Below the pieces are notes generated by a model, which was not told where the DNA came from, searched no databases, and saw only the letters and a program-made list of their open reading frames with translations. Below, piece by piece: positions 44,160 to 56,476 of a stretch of 64,000 nt of DNA. Made by a program: the position numbers and the translations under genes. Source of the stretch: Augochlora pura (taxonomy: Eukaryota > Arthropoda > Insecta > Hymenoptera > Halictidae); the NCBI RefSeq assembly GCF_028453695.1, contig NC_135777.1:12699714-12763713 (forward strand), read 5' to 3'. Numbering within the stretch: position 1 is the stretch's first letter; each line of letters opens with the position of its first letter.

Positions 44160-47100
44160 ACGTCGCGCGGTAAAATTGACAGCTGTCCTAAACGTATAAA
44201 GTCTAAGATTCGAGGTGTTTTCCCCCGAAAGTTCGCGAAGTTTGACAGGAAGTGCAGCAGCTTTTATCATTGAAATTAGCTACGTTCCGATTCGCCCTCT
44301 AGGCATCAAGTGGACGTAAATAACCGTTTGACAGTATCGCCGGTAGGCATTCGGCGCGCTGATATTCGTTTCTCGATAGTGTCACCGTGTGTCTGGAACT
44401 TTCCCGACGCGTCTCCGAGTTTTGACGTTGATTGGCGAGGTTAAACGCGCATTTACCGGCTGATACAGCGTGTTGACGATTCCGCTGAGCGCCACGATAA
44501 CACGCTACCGTCTCGACCTCGCTACCATTTCATACCACGAACTGTATTCTAGAGCAAGATATAAAATTGAAAAACCGCTCCTTACTTTTCAGTAAAAAAT
44601 AATAGACAAGTTTCTTGTAAAAGCGGCAGTTAACAGAACTTCGTTTTTGCGCAGGTGTATCATTTAAAACCTATCATCAGCTATCAAATGCCCGGTTTCA
44701 AGTTCTTTATTTTATAGTTATCGAAGTCAAAAAACTGCTTCTATTATACGCAGTTATAGAAATTCTACAAAATTGAAATAAATTTCATCTCGTAATTCTC
44801 ATATATTCAAATCTTTCTTATCTACTTTTGAATCTTCGCGAAACAATGTTTTACTTGATTTTAGGGTCGAAGTCCGACTTGTTTAACCCTAGGATTTCTA
44901 ATTCATGTTGATATAGAATTACAAATCTCCCACTCGAATCCAACGAATTTAGCAATCAATTCGTATTTGGTTTAATCGAGAAATCGACGCTGCTTTCAAA
45001 TAAATGGGGTTGGAAATTATGTAAAATAAAATTGACGTATGAAAGTTTTCATGCATCTTTCCATGGCTGCATTAAAATCGTCGAAAGCAGTCGTTTTGCG
45101 AGGGTTGAGGGGTCAGGCTTGCGAAATCGCTGATAAACCAGACCGAACGGGGTTCAATGGCTACTTAGAAAAGCATGCAATGATTTCATTGGTTAGAGCC
45201 GCGAGTTTCACCTGGAATAACGCCTTGGTTCCCGCGGCGAGGCGTGAACTCGCTCGAGAATCAACGACGCAGCTCGCCAGGAACTCCAGTTTTACAGGGC
45301 GTTATCGGGGCACGCACAGAATACGTTTTCGCTATCGCTTATTGTTTCTGCGGCCCAGTCGCGACCTACATGCATCCGCAATTTTTCCTGTTCCCTCTCG
45401 CGGAGGGAACGGCTGCGTGCGGCGATCCGACGATACGAAGTCCCCCTTTGTCCGAACCGTAATATTGTTATATTAAGCTGCCGCAGAAGTTCTGTCCCCC
45501 GCGAGTACTATATTAATTCGAACATAGCCATCTGCATCAATCTATCCAGCAGGATTTATCAAAGCCGAGTCTTTAATCGGTTAATCAATTTTGACGAGTA
45601 TACTCGTCCTAACGTGATATCTTGCAATTTCTTCGCGACTAGTCGCTCGTCGGAAACAGCTGACTGGTTAGAAAGAGCATTTTTACTAAATTATATATTG
45701 ATGTACTTATACGTTTCTCGAAGAGATCGTGATAGCGAACTGATTAACCGAAGCAGTTATTTTGCGAATCGAATGAACGCGAGATTCTTCTCCTAGTAAT
45801 TTTGATAGGCGACAGTAATCTGTGACTTTCATCAGGATTTTGCTGAGTTTCTGTGAATCGGAAGAGCATTTCTTCAGTTCACGCATTCGATAAGTGTGTA
45901 CAGGGTTATCCGAGATAAACTATGAGAAGCTGTTTAAAATAAGAAATAAGCTATTTTGAATTTTATCGTTTCTTTAATCTAACTATAATTGCCATAACTA
46001 ATATTTATGGCAATTATATGTGAATGATGATATCTGTCAACTGATTTCAGCGTTAAAATTGTCTATCACTGTAATTTAGAGGAAAAAGAAAATGACATTG
46101 AACAAACGAGGCGTTTAAGAGATGTTCTCGTTCATCATCCTAAAGGTACTTTTGGTTAACCCTGTAAAAATGTACGATGATGCAAGAGAGTGTCGGAAAA
46201 TCAATGGGAAGATTGTTGTTAGGACAGCACATATTATAAGAGCAATGTTTACGAATCTTTGCCCTTCTCGATCAGCACAAAACAGAAATTTACGGAGACG
46301 CATACCACGGCACCAAAGCAAACGAGAGACGAGGAATATTGTTAAACGAATTCGCGACGCTGGTCGCTAATTCACAGTGAAGGAAATTACGTGCGAGTCA
46401 AATCTCATTATCGTGTCCGCGCTGCATAGAGCGTCGAACTCGATTAAGATCATTACTCCAGCGTGTTCCGTAGATTGCGAACCGGAGGAATGTCGGAAAA
46501 AGGCGCGCCGCGGCGGGGTGAAAATCTCGCGGACCGGCGCAGCCGAAGACGCGTTTCTCGGTCAGAAGTTCCGCAGCAGGCGGGCTTCTCTGCGGTACGC
46601 ATTCCCGGCGCGGCAGCGCTGCGACGTTTGTCAAACCGCACGCTGCGAATTTTATTCTTCCGGCTCACGCACCGGGTTTATTTTTAATTACGCGGCCGTG
46701 TAAACGCGCGTAGACCTGTAAACGCGCCGCGAATCCAGGTCGCCGGGATATCTCCCCGCGTTTTTCTCGGGGCAGGCAAACGGCAAAGCGGCTGTCGCGG
46801 GGCGACGCTTTCCACCGGCGAAATTGCACGGCATTTCTCGCCTTTGAAATCCAGATCGCCGGGTGACGGATGACGGTAAAAAATACTGCGGAGACCTAAT
46901 TGAAAGACCGCAAAAAGCAACGCACGCTCTCGCCTCGCGGCCGCCGTCCATTTTGTTCATTTATTTTTCTCCGCCGGGGCGGCGAGAGGGGCGCGGGGAG
47001 GCACGAAAGTCCTTGGTGGTCGCGTGGGTGATAATAAGGGCTAATAATAAGGGAGCCCGAGCGGCCGTGAGGGGCCGGGGAGGGCATCGCGTGCGACACC

Positions 47101-47450
47101 GAATCGGGCCGGGACTGGGGCTCGGAGAATCGGCCCGCGTTTCGCTTCCCCTCCTTGACAAGCGGGTGTTTAATTGGCGTTGAAACCACTGGTGTGACGG
47201 GAACACCGTGGCCGTGTCGTCGGCCGAATGCCCGAATGCCTGTAGCCTGCAGGATTCAGGGGGATCCGCCATCGCTGGTGCGTTACCACGGGGAACCCGG
47301 TAATTACCTGCGGCACGCAAGCCACCTAACGCTACGTCGATGCCTGGACGACCGTTCCTACGCGTTCGCTGCACCCTTCGCTACGGGCTCTCCCACACCG
47401 ACCCCCTCCCCAAATCGTTTTCCTCGAATTTTTCTGCTCCTCCTACTTTC
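44160..47450. other. No recognised gene
   Basis: 44160-45040 is AT-rich. 45040-45480 is intermediate, with a 145-codon frame and no domain. 45480-46370 is AT-rich with a possible weak TACAGGGTTA-ended element at 45899-46166. 46440-47410 is CpG-rich with overlapping frames of up to 137 codons. Confidence 0.4.
45899..46166. mobile_element. Possible TA-flanked element with TACAGGGTTA ends
   Basis: TACAGGGTTATCC on the left and GGTTAACCCTGTA on the right are inverted over about 12 bp, 268 bp apart. Similarity does not continue inward, so this may be chance or an old copy. Confidence 0.25.
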
Positions 47451-47640
47451 TTTGGATGTACAACAAATTCCAGCAAATTGATCTTTGATATCTGTTTCTT
47501 TTTATTTCAAACGATTCCGTCGACTTTTTTTTCTGAATGTTGAACAAATTCCACGATCAAATTCACTTTGCGTATCTGGCTTATTTTTTTTGGAACGGAT
47601 ACCAAAATTTCCAGTTTACGTTCAAAAAGCTCCAACGGCT
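47451..47640 (+). repeat. Two-copy degenerate tandem repeat, period about 81 bp
   Basis: TTTGGATGTACAACAAATTCC (first 20 bases compared) recurs about 80 bp later as TCTGAATGTTGAACAAATTC. Each copy is followed by a CAAATT segment and a T-rich stretch. Confidence 0.45.
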
Positions 47641-50600
47641 AACTTATAGACTTATAAATAATTATAAATTAATGTATGATGTATATTATGCATAATACAT
47701 GATTCATTATATTTTGGAAGTAGTAAGTAATATTTCAATTATAATATTTGATCTCAGTGTTAGGGTTAAGAATCTGTCTCATTTTGTTTGGAATGACTCT
47801 CTTAATTTCGTCTAAAGATTAGGAAACTCTTACGAGAAAATTGATCACAAGTTTCGTTGTCCCATATCGATTCATTTTTTCCTGTATGCATCAGATTGCA
47901 GTATTTGTTCACGTATTTCTATTCTATAATTTTACACGTATTACCGACATTACAGCCAATTACAGCTTTTATCTTTATTTCCATTGTAAACACTGGTGTA
48001 GTTACTAAAGTGGTTCGATAGAATGTTAATACCATGTTCGAGGATGTAGCAAACTCTCAGATGGAGAACGATGCACTGATAATAGCAGGCAGAGTATTTA
48101 TTAATTGATTCTGGGTCAAACGGATTCCATCTTCTTAGCAGGTTCGAATGCAAAAAAAGAGCGTGAATAATGTAAACGAGCGTACTATAACTGGACTGGG
48201 AATTTTAAGGAACTATTGTAAAAATAATAAATTATGGCCGTAAAGAATTAGGGCTCAGATTTAATGATATGCAGGAAGAAAAGGAAAGGGAGCTAGAGGA
48301 CTCATCAGTAAGACTGTCTAGCAAGTTTTGCCTTAGACGTAGAGATATCGGAAAAACGATTGCGGCGGTGTATATTTTAGGTGTACCGGGAAATTATGTC
48401 CGCTAATGTCATTTTATTTGCGACATATATTTCTGAAAAATAATGTTCATACATCACCATAACGCTGGCAACAGGGCATAAGATACGAGTATATTAAATT
48501 ATTATAATAATACAATAAATATTAGGCGCATCCAAAAATTATTTTCTTTCCTTTTAGAAACAGATAGAATTTTCCGGTAGATTTAATACAAATAGGGACG
48601 GTGGTAGGTAGCTTTCGGTAAAGGAATCAATCTCTTGGCGAATAGCGGAGATAGTCGTCGCAAAATAAACAATAGATGATGGCAATAAAAATTAGTAGAT
48701 CAAAGTTAAACGTCAGAAAAATTTTAAAAATTTTATCTTGACTATCTATTATTATTTTACTAAATTAAAATAATTAAAGAAAGAAATTTCTATTCGACCT
48801 TTGTTTACTGCTATTGATAAAGCAATGTTTTATGTTTCACGTAGGCCCTTCGTGTGATTTCATCCGATTTCAGTAAGAAAATAACCGAGAAGCTTACGTC
48901 ACAATCTTCGTCTGTTTACACTGAAATTGTTACACAGAGAACGCGTTGAATTGCTCGAAGAACATGCGTGAAGACTATGCGTTATTCAGATTTTCCGTGG
49001 AAAAAGACCAAGGAGAGAACAGTTGCGGCGAGCGATGTTCTTTTTGCGAGCCTGATTTCTCCGTCGCGCTTACTGTCCCGAGATTTTTCGCGTGTTTCTC
49101 ACGACACTGTAATTTCTAGAGTGAAACCGGCGTTACAACATAGGCTACGCTGGGCGACAAAACTCTTGCGTGACAATTCAAGGGTTCAGAGGATGAAGGT
49201 GTTGCGTCGCGGTGCGAAGTTTCGGGTAAATTGAGTTTCAAGTTATCCTGTAACCTAGACCCCCCGTTGAAAGTTTCAGAATCCCTCTGCGAATCGATGA
49301 AAACGGGAATATGCTTGTTGAGCCGGCTAGCTTAAGTAACTGCAAGTAATATCATTAATTTGCGCGGTGCAAAACCGAGTGCTAAATGCAGAGAACATTT
49401 AGCCTCCCTTTTCTTCTTTTCGATTGAGATTATTCTTCTATTTTTTATTGAACACGATTCCGAGCAGACTGGAATTCGTCACGAGACCGGAAACTCTTGT
49501 GGCAGGTATAAACGTTGGAATAAATTTACCTGAACTGTTCCTTATACTGTGTATACACTGTTAAATGAGAGAAACAATTACCCGACTTAGCGACTGTGTA
49601 ATTTGTCTGAGTAAGAACGCAACGAAAAATAGGTGCATTCAATTAATACATAGTAGAAAGCGTTTATCCAAGTTAATACAGACTGAGTTAATACTATAGA
49701 CCAGTTAATACTATAGACAGAGGTAGCGAGTTGGTAATCGATTGTCAGGCTTGAATACCGACCCTTTAAATCTGTAAGAACATTAAAAGGGATTTAAAAC
49801 GATTACTTCGTTTCTTTTTCTTTAAACCGGCTTTAAAGAATCTTGATCTTTCATAAAAACCCACGGTCTGGTAAGAAAACATAGCATAAATATAATTGAA
49901 ACAATGACATTTTCCAGAGAATGAATAATAGAACAAAAAACAAAAATATAGTACATACGATCCTCGGCCAAATTTTGTCTAAAGTTTCGAGAACGAAAGT
50001 GACAATTTTAGCAACGACCGATGGAATTTTTTCCTCGATGCAGACTTTCCGAAATGTCTGAAGACCAGAGTTTCGAAAAACTTCAGCAGCACAGCAAGGG
50101 ATATGTTTTCGTTGTCGCATCAAAGTTTGAGGAAGCCGTGCTCGTCCCCTGGCCGGGGAAACGAGAACCCGGCCTACTAGATAATCCGCCATTTCGAAGC
50201 AAGTGACAGGAAGCCAGATAATTACCAGCAGCGTGCGAGCATAAAGAGCAGCGTGGAACACGATGGCGGCGGCGATGGCGTCCGTCGGGCGACGCTCGGT
50301 TGATACCCACCCACGCCGTGCGTCCCGTCAACGCCGATTCCTTCCCCAGGCCGTTCGTTTCCAACGATAAAAGCCGAAACGAAAGGAGACTCTGATCGCC
50401 TGTTGTCTCAACCATTACCGAGCTTGTCTCGTTTCGTTGCGATAACGATAATCGGCGAACCAAGAGCCGTTGGAAGCTCGGCTCGTTGCCTCGAAGAATG
50501 GCCGAGAGGATGCGGCAGCTCGTTAATCAGACGACGCGCGACTAACCTTCCCGCGGGATCAAACGAAGCGCGAACTGTACTTACTCGTAATACTTTCGAT

Positions 50601-50825
50601 TTTGCGGATCCGTGAGATCCGGCGAGATCTTTGAGCCCCGGAGCCGACCGGGGCAGGCCTCATTAAGCGGCAAGAGCATTAGCGTTATTAGCGCGTAGGT
50701 TAATGGCTCGTCGGGATGCAACCGACGGGACCTGCTCGTTCGCTACCGAGGAGCTCGCTTTAACACATTTTACTCGAGCGGTTGAAAGGTACGTTTTACA
50801 AGTTTAGTGTATTTACCGAAAGAAG
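47641..50825. other. No recognised gene; mostly AT-rich
   Basis: 47641-48960 is AT-rich. A 64-codon frame open at about 48219-48405 contains MQEEKERELEDSSVRLSSK and resembles nothing I know. A triplicated AGTTAATACTATAGAC-like string occurs near 49673-49721. 50240-50760 is CpG-rich. At 50660-50710 the strings TCATTAAGCG, GCATTAGCG and TTATTAGCG repeat an ATTA core. Confidence 0.4.
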
Positions 50826-51120
50826 CAAAAGACGTATTTCACAATTTTACATCAACACTAGTCGATAGTCCTCTACTACAGTTAATTAATACGACATTAT
50901 ATTTACAAAAGTGAGCAAAACACGCTTTTCACAATTTCAATTTGACATTATTTTGATCAAAGGACTTGGCAAGACAATTTCTATAACAATATTTTTACCA
51001 CCAGAAGCAAGAAACGCCTTCTACGATTTTAATCTAACACTATTTCCATTAAAGGGATCAAAAGACTTTTACTACAGTTTGAATGCCACACTTATAACTT
51101 TAATGTAACACCGATTATGG
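50826..51120 (+). repeat. Degenerate minisatellite, about 45-bp units in about 90-bp pairs
   Basis: GCAAAAGACGTATTTCACAA (about 50825), GCAAAACACGCTTTTCACAA (about 50915) and GCAAGAAACGCCTTCTACGA (about 51007) begin successive long units. Each long unit contains a second weaker half-unit, such as CTCTACTACAGTT or AGACTTTTACTACAGTTTG. A 65-codon frame through it is repeat-derived. Confidence 0.65.
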
Positions 51121-52539
51121 TTAAAGGGTCGGGAGATACATTTGAATATTTTTATTCGAAGTTACCTGTTTACTATGTTTGTTAAATTAATTTGGCATAA
51201 GTATGTACACAAGAAAAATCGCTAACATTACTGCTAACGCAAAACCTATTTAACCGATCAAAATTATTGATGTGTCAATTTTGAAGTATCTGAAATTATA
51301 AATACTCTTTTATAGGAAAAGCATACATTATAGCAAAAAAAGTTATAAAGTCATACACGTTAGTTACATTAACGGCTCTTAATAGTAGTTTCTTGATTGA
51401 GATAGTAGTTTCTTTTCACTTTTCGATTATAGTTTTCGAGCCAACGACAACCGATGTTGGAAAACTATTCGAGTTCTATTCGGCGTCGATAAACCTATTA
51501 GTTTTAATCTCGTTTCAAAATTAACACAGAACACTGTACAGCTTCGAGAAGTTCGTCGACGATAAACGAATAGCTAACTATTCGTCGGCACTCGGCGATA
51601 TCATAAATTTCCTCGAACGCACAAATCGCGAATGATAAACAAAAACGGCGATTATTTCTTACGGTTGCGTGAATGGATGGTAAATTGCGCGCAGCACTAC
51701 ATAACGCGGCACGATAATGTTCGCGGAAGGATTTCGTAATAACGCGCGCGAGTTTCTAGAGGTCTGTGGCCAGAAGTGTTCGTTTCAAATTAGCGTAACC
51801 GATTTCGGTGTTGTCTTATCGAAGGAAATTAACGGGAACCGTTCTCTCAACAACGCCGGGAACGCTTCCGGTGTGCTGCAGGGTTCGAAATATTTTGTTA
51901 TCGTATAATTCGATGATTGAAAGCGTGGGAAGGATCGCGCTCTGAACGAGCAGACTTTAGCGTGTATGTAGATAATGAAGTTATTGGAGCATCCTCGTCA
52001 TAATGCATAATCATCATTCGTGAAGAAGCGTTCTGACATTGAACGTATTCATAATACTTTTACTCGCAAACTCGTTCAAGCGCGCACGGTTTCCTCCTCG
52101 TTCCTTATCGCGTTCAACGACTGCTTTCACGTGTCCACCATCGTTGTACACACGCTTCAACGCGTTCTCTTCTTCATTTCATTAATTCAATATAATTCGA
52201 TATTAATTCGATATACAGCAATGATAGCGTTTACAAGAAATTACACCTTTCGCGCTGCTCAGACCAATTAAATCACGCCGAAGTTGACGCGTCACGTCGA
52301 AGTTGAGACGGAAAAGTCTGCAGTCAAATCGCTTGTTTTCGACACTGGTAATACATGCGTTATTAATAGATTGCGGCTGGTTATGCAGAACGGACATTTA
52401 GCAAGTCTAAACTCGGTACCAGAAGTTGAATGAAAATGTACGCCTTCCATTAACAATATTAATAATTTGCAAAATACGTAACGGCATTTTAAGCCTATTT
52501 TACATAAATACATAACATCGGCAGCCTAATTATAGGGCT
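51121..52539. other. No recognised gene; AT-rich
   Basis: The stretch is AT-rich, with a more CpG-containing patch at 51560-51880. A 63-codon plus frame there (from 51717) contains TDFGVV and has a faint resemblance to an ion-channel signature, but too weak to call. Nothing else seen. Confidence 0.35.
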
Positions 52540-52728
52540 GCAGATTTTATGCGTTTATGACGAAATCGGGTAGTTACGTCTCAAAATAGGGTAACAATTA
52601 AAAGCATTCGAAAAGCCAACGTACTGTTTCTAATCTGTCAATGCGATTAAAGAATGAGTGAAACTGTTACCTGGTTTCTATTTCTTGCAATCGATGCCAG
52701 ACAATTTCTATTTTGCATAAAGATCCGC
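52540..52728. mobile_element. Miniature element with GCGGATCTTTATGC inverted ends, 189 bp
   Basis: The left end is GCAGATTTTATGCGTTTATG and the complement of the right end GCGGATCTTTATGC. The left continuation GACGAAATCGGGTAG parallels GGCATGAATGAGTAG at 36631-36646. The interior is non-coding. No clear target duplication is visible, so the superfamily is unknown. Confidence 0.5.
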
Positions 52729-53484
52729 AATCTGCTAATTATCAACGCCGATGGTGAACACTGAATCGAGACTGTTTCCTGAAAGTCAGGTTCATACGTA
52801 GACGTGCAATTGGCTAACGAACACGGGTGTCCCGACGAATCAGTGAAAGCGTTGATCCACGGTGGAACAATATTTATGACACCGCGCGTTTCGCTGGCCT
52901 TGCACACCGGAATGCGGAAGCGATATGCTAATCAGTGGCAAATCGCGGGTGTCCTTTCCCCGGCGATGCACCTAAAACGACGCGCAGCACAATGGAGAAA
53001 ATTAATGCGGTTCTAATCCGGTCTTTTTGTCTGTTTCAGCGTTAACTCGGCAAGAACTCGGTATACCATTCCCCTTTCAATGGGAAGAAGATGTAGCTGT
53101 TATTCAACTCACGGTTTTCCATTACTAGAAACTGATTAAAATCAGGCGAGCAACGGTCGAGGAAAGCACGGCAGCCTTGGCCATGAAAGGTGCAGTTTTT
53201 CAGCACCTCCGCAAGAATGTCTGTCACTTTTAATATCGCCGCTGGGTTGTGAATCTTGCGCGTTCGCCGCAAGAAAAAAAAACAAACGAGTCGGAACAGC
53301 TTAAAATAACATAAAGATTAAAAGAATTCAAGAATGCCGGAGCAAAAAAGAAACTTTGATATGTTTACCGTTTCTTACAACTGCTGAAGACGATTTTTGT
53401 GCTACTCGCCGGCCTCTAATTAGCGCTGTGTACGTTCTCTGTATTCGCCATATCAGATATGCTAATTAATGTCAATCTCCATAT

Positions 53485-53639
53485 TTAACCCCTCGCGTAC
53501 GAGCTACGCTTTATTTTAAACAGGAGAACACAGAAGGTACACGTTGCATAGTTTTTTTCTTCACGATACACACATGCAACTTCCTGACTAGAGGAGGTGT
53601 GAATCTAACGCACAAGTTGCGCAACGTTCAACGCGTTAA
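53485..53639. mobile_element. Possible TTAA-flanked element, 155 bp
   Basis: TTAACCCCTCGCG on the left and CGCGTTAA on the right with TTAA at both edges, but only loose inverted similarity between the ends. Confidence 0.25.
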
Positions 53640-54699
53640 CGTCGAACTGTTGAATGCAATTATGAAGGGAGTTTCTGCTGGGATAAGGCAAACCAAGTAT
53701 AACATCGCGTCGAACGCTGATCCAGTGTAACGAAAATTGTTTGTTCACAGTTACGAAAACTATACACTTTCTTCTCCATGCAGGAATCTGTCAATCATTG
53801 TTATTATTTACTAAACGCGCTAATTACCGTTTAGATTGCAGGAAATAATGTAGTCGAATAATGTAGTTCGAACAGTGTAAATTGTATCGGAAGAGTCGAG
53901 GATCGCTGAAGTAATTAATGTTATTGCGGTAGAGATGTTTACACTTCCAATAATTCCATTGATGAAATTGTATCGATACAATTTGCTTCGTTAACAGCGA
54001 AGCGCTGTTAATTAACTAAACATTCGTAGCCGTACCGCTAGTCCCGGATAATTGACTGGAAAGTCGAGCAGCTTTAAAAAGAAGCGTTCCATCTGGAATG
54101 GGATGTTTCGCTCATTTGGAGACTCCAGAAATTACGCTGAACGGACAGAGTGGTCGGCGGATCTTGCGGGTCTGATTTGTTGAAATTACTGGCGCGTTTC
54201 GCTCCGGAATCGTGTTGAAACGGTATGATTCGACGCTCGTCGGAGAGGTATCACCTCGAGCGGAATTCGAGCCGGCGGGAAAGGTGCGAGCGGCCGCGAG
54301 CGTGGACATTAATTTAACGGCGCGTCGAAGAAGCTGCCGACGCTCGAATTCCTCGGGCCAAAACGGGCGCGCACGCTCCTTTATACGCAAACGCGTACCT
54401 GCGAGAATACCATGGCCTATGGGGCCCCCATAAATATCTCTTAAGAGCGCACGCTCACCGACCGCTAAGTAGAACGCTAAATAATTCGAGCGAGGCCGCG
54501 AAAACCGTGGAATCGCCGTGCCGCTCCCGTTTCGGTTCCCGACCGAGGAAAACCAAGTCCCGCGTTTTCCACGTTGTGGAAAGTCGCGACAGTTTTCCTA
54601 GCACCTCTCCCGACAATGTATCCGATTCCATTGTGCGCCGCTCTCTTCTCACCTCCCGAACAATGGAACGGCGGCGATTCGTCTCGCATTTTTCGCGCT

Positions 54700-54815
54700 T
54701 TGTGGGACAATTATCCGGCCCGGGTCTATTATTGCGTCATAAATTGTAATTATCGAGCGGACAATGCGATGCATTTAACTAATAAATTCATTGCGCCGTT
54801 GCGCGCAAATTAATG
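54700..54815. promoter_or_regulatory. Cluster of homeodomain-type core strings
   Basis: Within about 115 bp there are CAATTATCC, GTAATTATCG, GCATTTAACTAATAAATTC and CAAATTAATG, separated by short GC-rich words. Such clustering is seen in insect enhancers. There is no direct evidence of function, and cores this short arise by chance in AT-rich DNA. Confidence 0.2.
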
Positions 54816-55201
54816 TATGGTAATCCGCTAGGACTCTGCCTCCCGGCACGAAATTAGATCAGCGATCCGGGGGTGGGGGTTGTTTGACGAATCACAGGGA
54901 AAAATCCGGTGGTAGTTGCCCGGGTTAGGGCACCTGCTGCGCGAGTGTTAACGAGCCAACCTTGATTCTTCCGCACCGCGCAGTGGCGACATCACGGTCA
55001 ATGTGATTTCATGGAAACGCAATTACTTCACGTTAAGAGAAATCCAAGTGTTCTTCTTCGCCATTTGCGGGCGTAGCGGTCAGATTAAAAGAATTTCGGG
55101 ATACGAACGTGCTATTAGCGAACAATTTTGCTTTGCATAATGATTCCAAATTTCTTCCCTCATCACTTTCATTTAGATTCCACTTGGTAGTATTACTTTA
55201 C

Positions 55202-55315
55202 TGCGGATTTCTGTGCAAAATAAAAAGTTTTTAATAGTCGTGCGTAGAGATCTTTAAATTCTTCTACTTTGATTGCTGTTACACAGAATATAATATAAAC
55301 GCATAAAATTCGTAG
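55202..55315 (-). mobile_element. Short GCGGATCTTTATGC-family element, 114 bp
   Basis: GCGGATTTCTGTGCAAAATA on the left corresponds to the complement of the family's right end. CGCATAAAATTCGTAG on the right corresponds to the complement of its left end. It is shorter and more diverged than the copies at 36.6 and 52.5 kb. Confidence 0.4.
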
Positions 55316-56431
55316 TATGTATTGTAATGCTGAAATGTTTGCAACGTCACAACTGCGAATTTTATTACTCGGTATAACACAGTAGCATTGTTGATCAGTA
55401 TTATTCAATATGACGTGTTACACAGTTGTGCACATCTTATTAATATAATATTTTCGTAAGGTTTATACAATCTAGATAATAGATATACAGTGTAAATCGT
55501 ATTATTGTTAGTCATCTTTCATAAATTGAATGTAAAGTCATCTGTTTTCGTATAATTATTCTTGGTACAAGAAAGAAAATTTTCAGAAGAATTACTCGTG
55601 GCATTAAAACCACACATAAGCTTCGAACAAAGAATGGTTCTATACATGTTCGAGAACATGTAAAGTTTAACCGGAGTTCCAATTACTAACAATTATTGTT
55701 TTAGTAAGTATTGTATATTCTTCAATGAGTAGATCCAAATAAGTTTCCGTTGCAACATTGCAAATCCAATGAGCTATTGTATTAGAAAATTGCATGAATT
55801 TTTGAAGAAGTACATTAACGTATGTTAACGATGACTCGTTTGAAGTTATGTGGGGTCTCTGGACTTGTTGAGAGTTAACTATACATGTTTTAGTGAACAC
55901 TATTTTTTGTCAATCCTTTGTATATTCTTACTTCAGCAAATAAATTTTACAAACGGGACAATGAAAAGTCGTAAACGAGAATCGAGGGAAAGTGATTAAA
56001 AAATGAATAAACATTAAGGTTTCTAAAGTTGTCTGTTCACGTTTTTGGTAAACATAATGTTGGCGCACGCGCATGCAAACGCGTTCAGCATGCCAGGAGA
56101 ATTTAGCACACAGTCAAACTTAATGGTTCAAGGTAATTCCCGCGTTTCATATCAGCGACACGTGTTGTAAAAGGTTAATGCAAACAATTTTCGCATGTTG
56201 ACGGACTCGTTCGGCTCTCATGCCTCATTTGGGCGTTTACATTACGTCTACATTACGTGTGTACGAACACTGTGTGCCGGGCGGACGCATGCTAAAAGGA
56301 CTGCCCCCCAGATAACTGAACAAGGTAAAATAAAAATAAAAATGTAGATCGCGGAAAAACACGGGTAGGAAGCCGGAGAGACGAACGAGCAGGATTAGGC
56401 GCAAAATGTGTGTGTGTAAGAGAAAGAGAGA

Positions 56432-56476
<45 letters not shown>

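Larger units (their letters stand above)
52729..55201. other. No recognised gene
   Basis: 52750-53280 is of intermediate composition. A 70-codon plus frame (from 52804) and a 76-codon minus frame (to 53042) do not resemble known families. Acceptor-like CTGTTTCAG at 53031-53039 (plus) and donor-like CCGTGAGTT (minus, near 53115) are not matched by partner exons. 53280-54090 is AT-rich. 54110-54720 is CpG-rich. 54700-54830 is an AT patch with many TAATT, TTAACTAATAAAT and CAAATTAATG strings. Confidence 0.35.

Noticed and set aside
51717..51908. 63-codon plus frame with TDFGVV
   Set aside because: Faint similarity to a channel signature; the conserved cysteine and SFN that should follow are missing.
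53042..53272. 76-codon minus frame with acceptor- and donor-like edges and a CTFHGQGC string
   Set aside because: Briefly considered as an exon of a DEG/ENaC-type channel, but the expected following motifs are absent and no partner exons are found on that strand.
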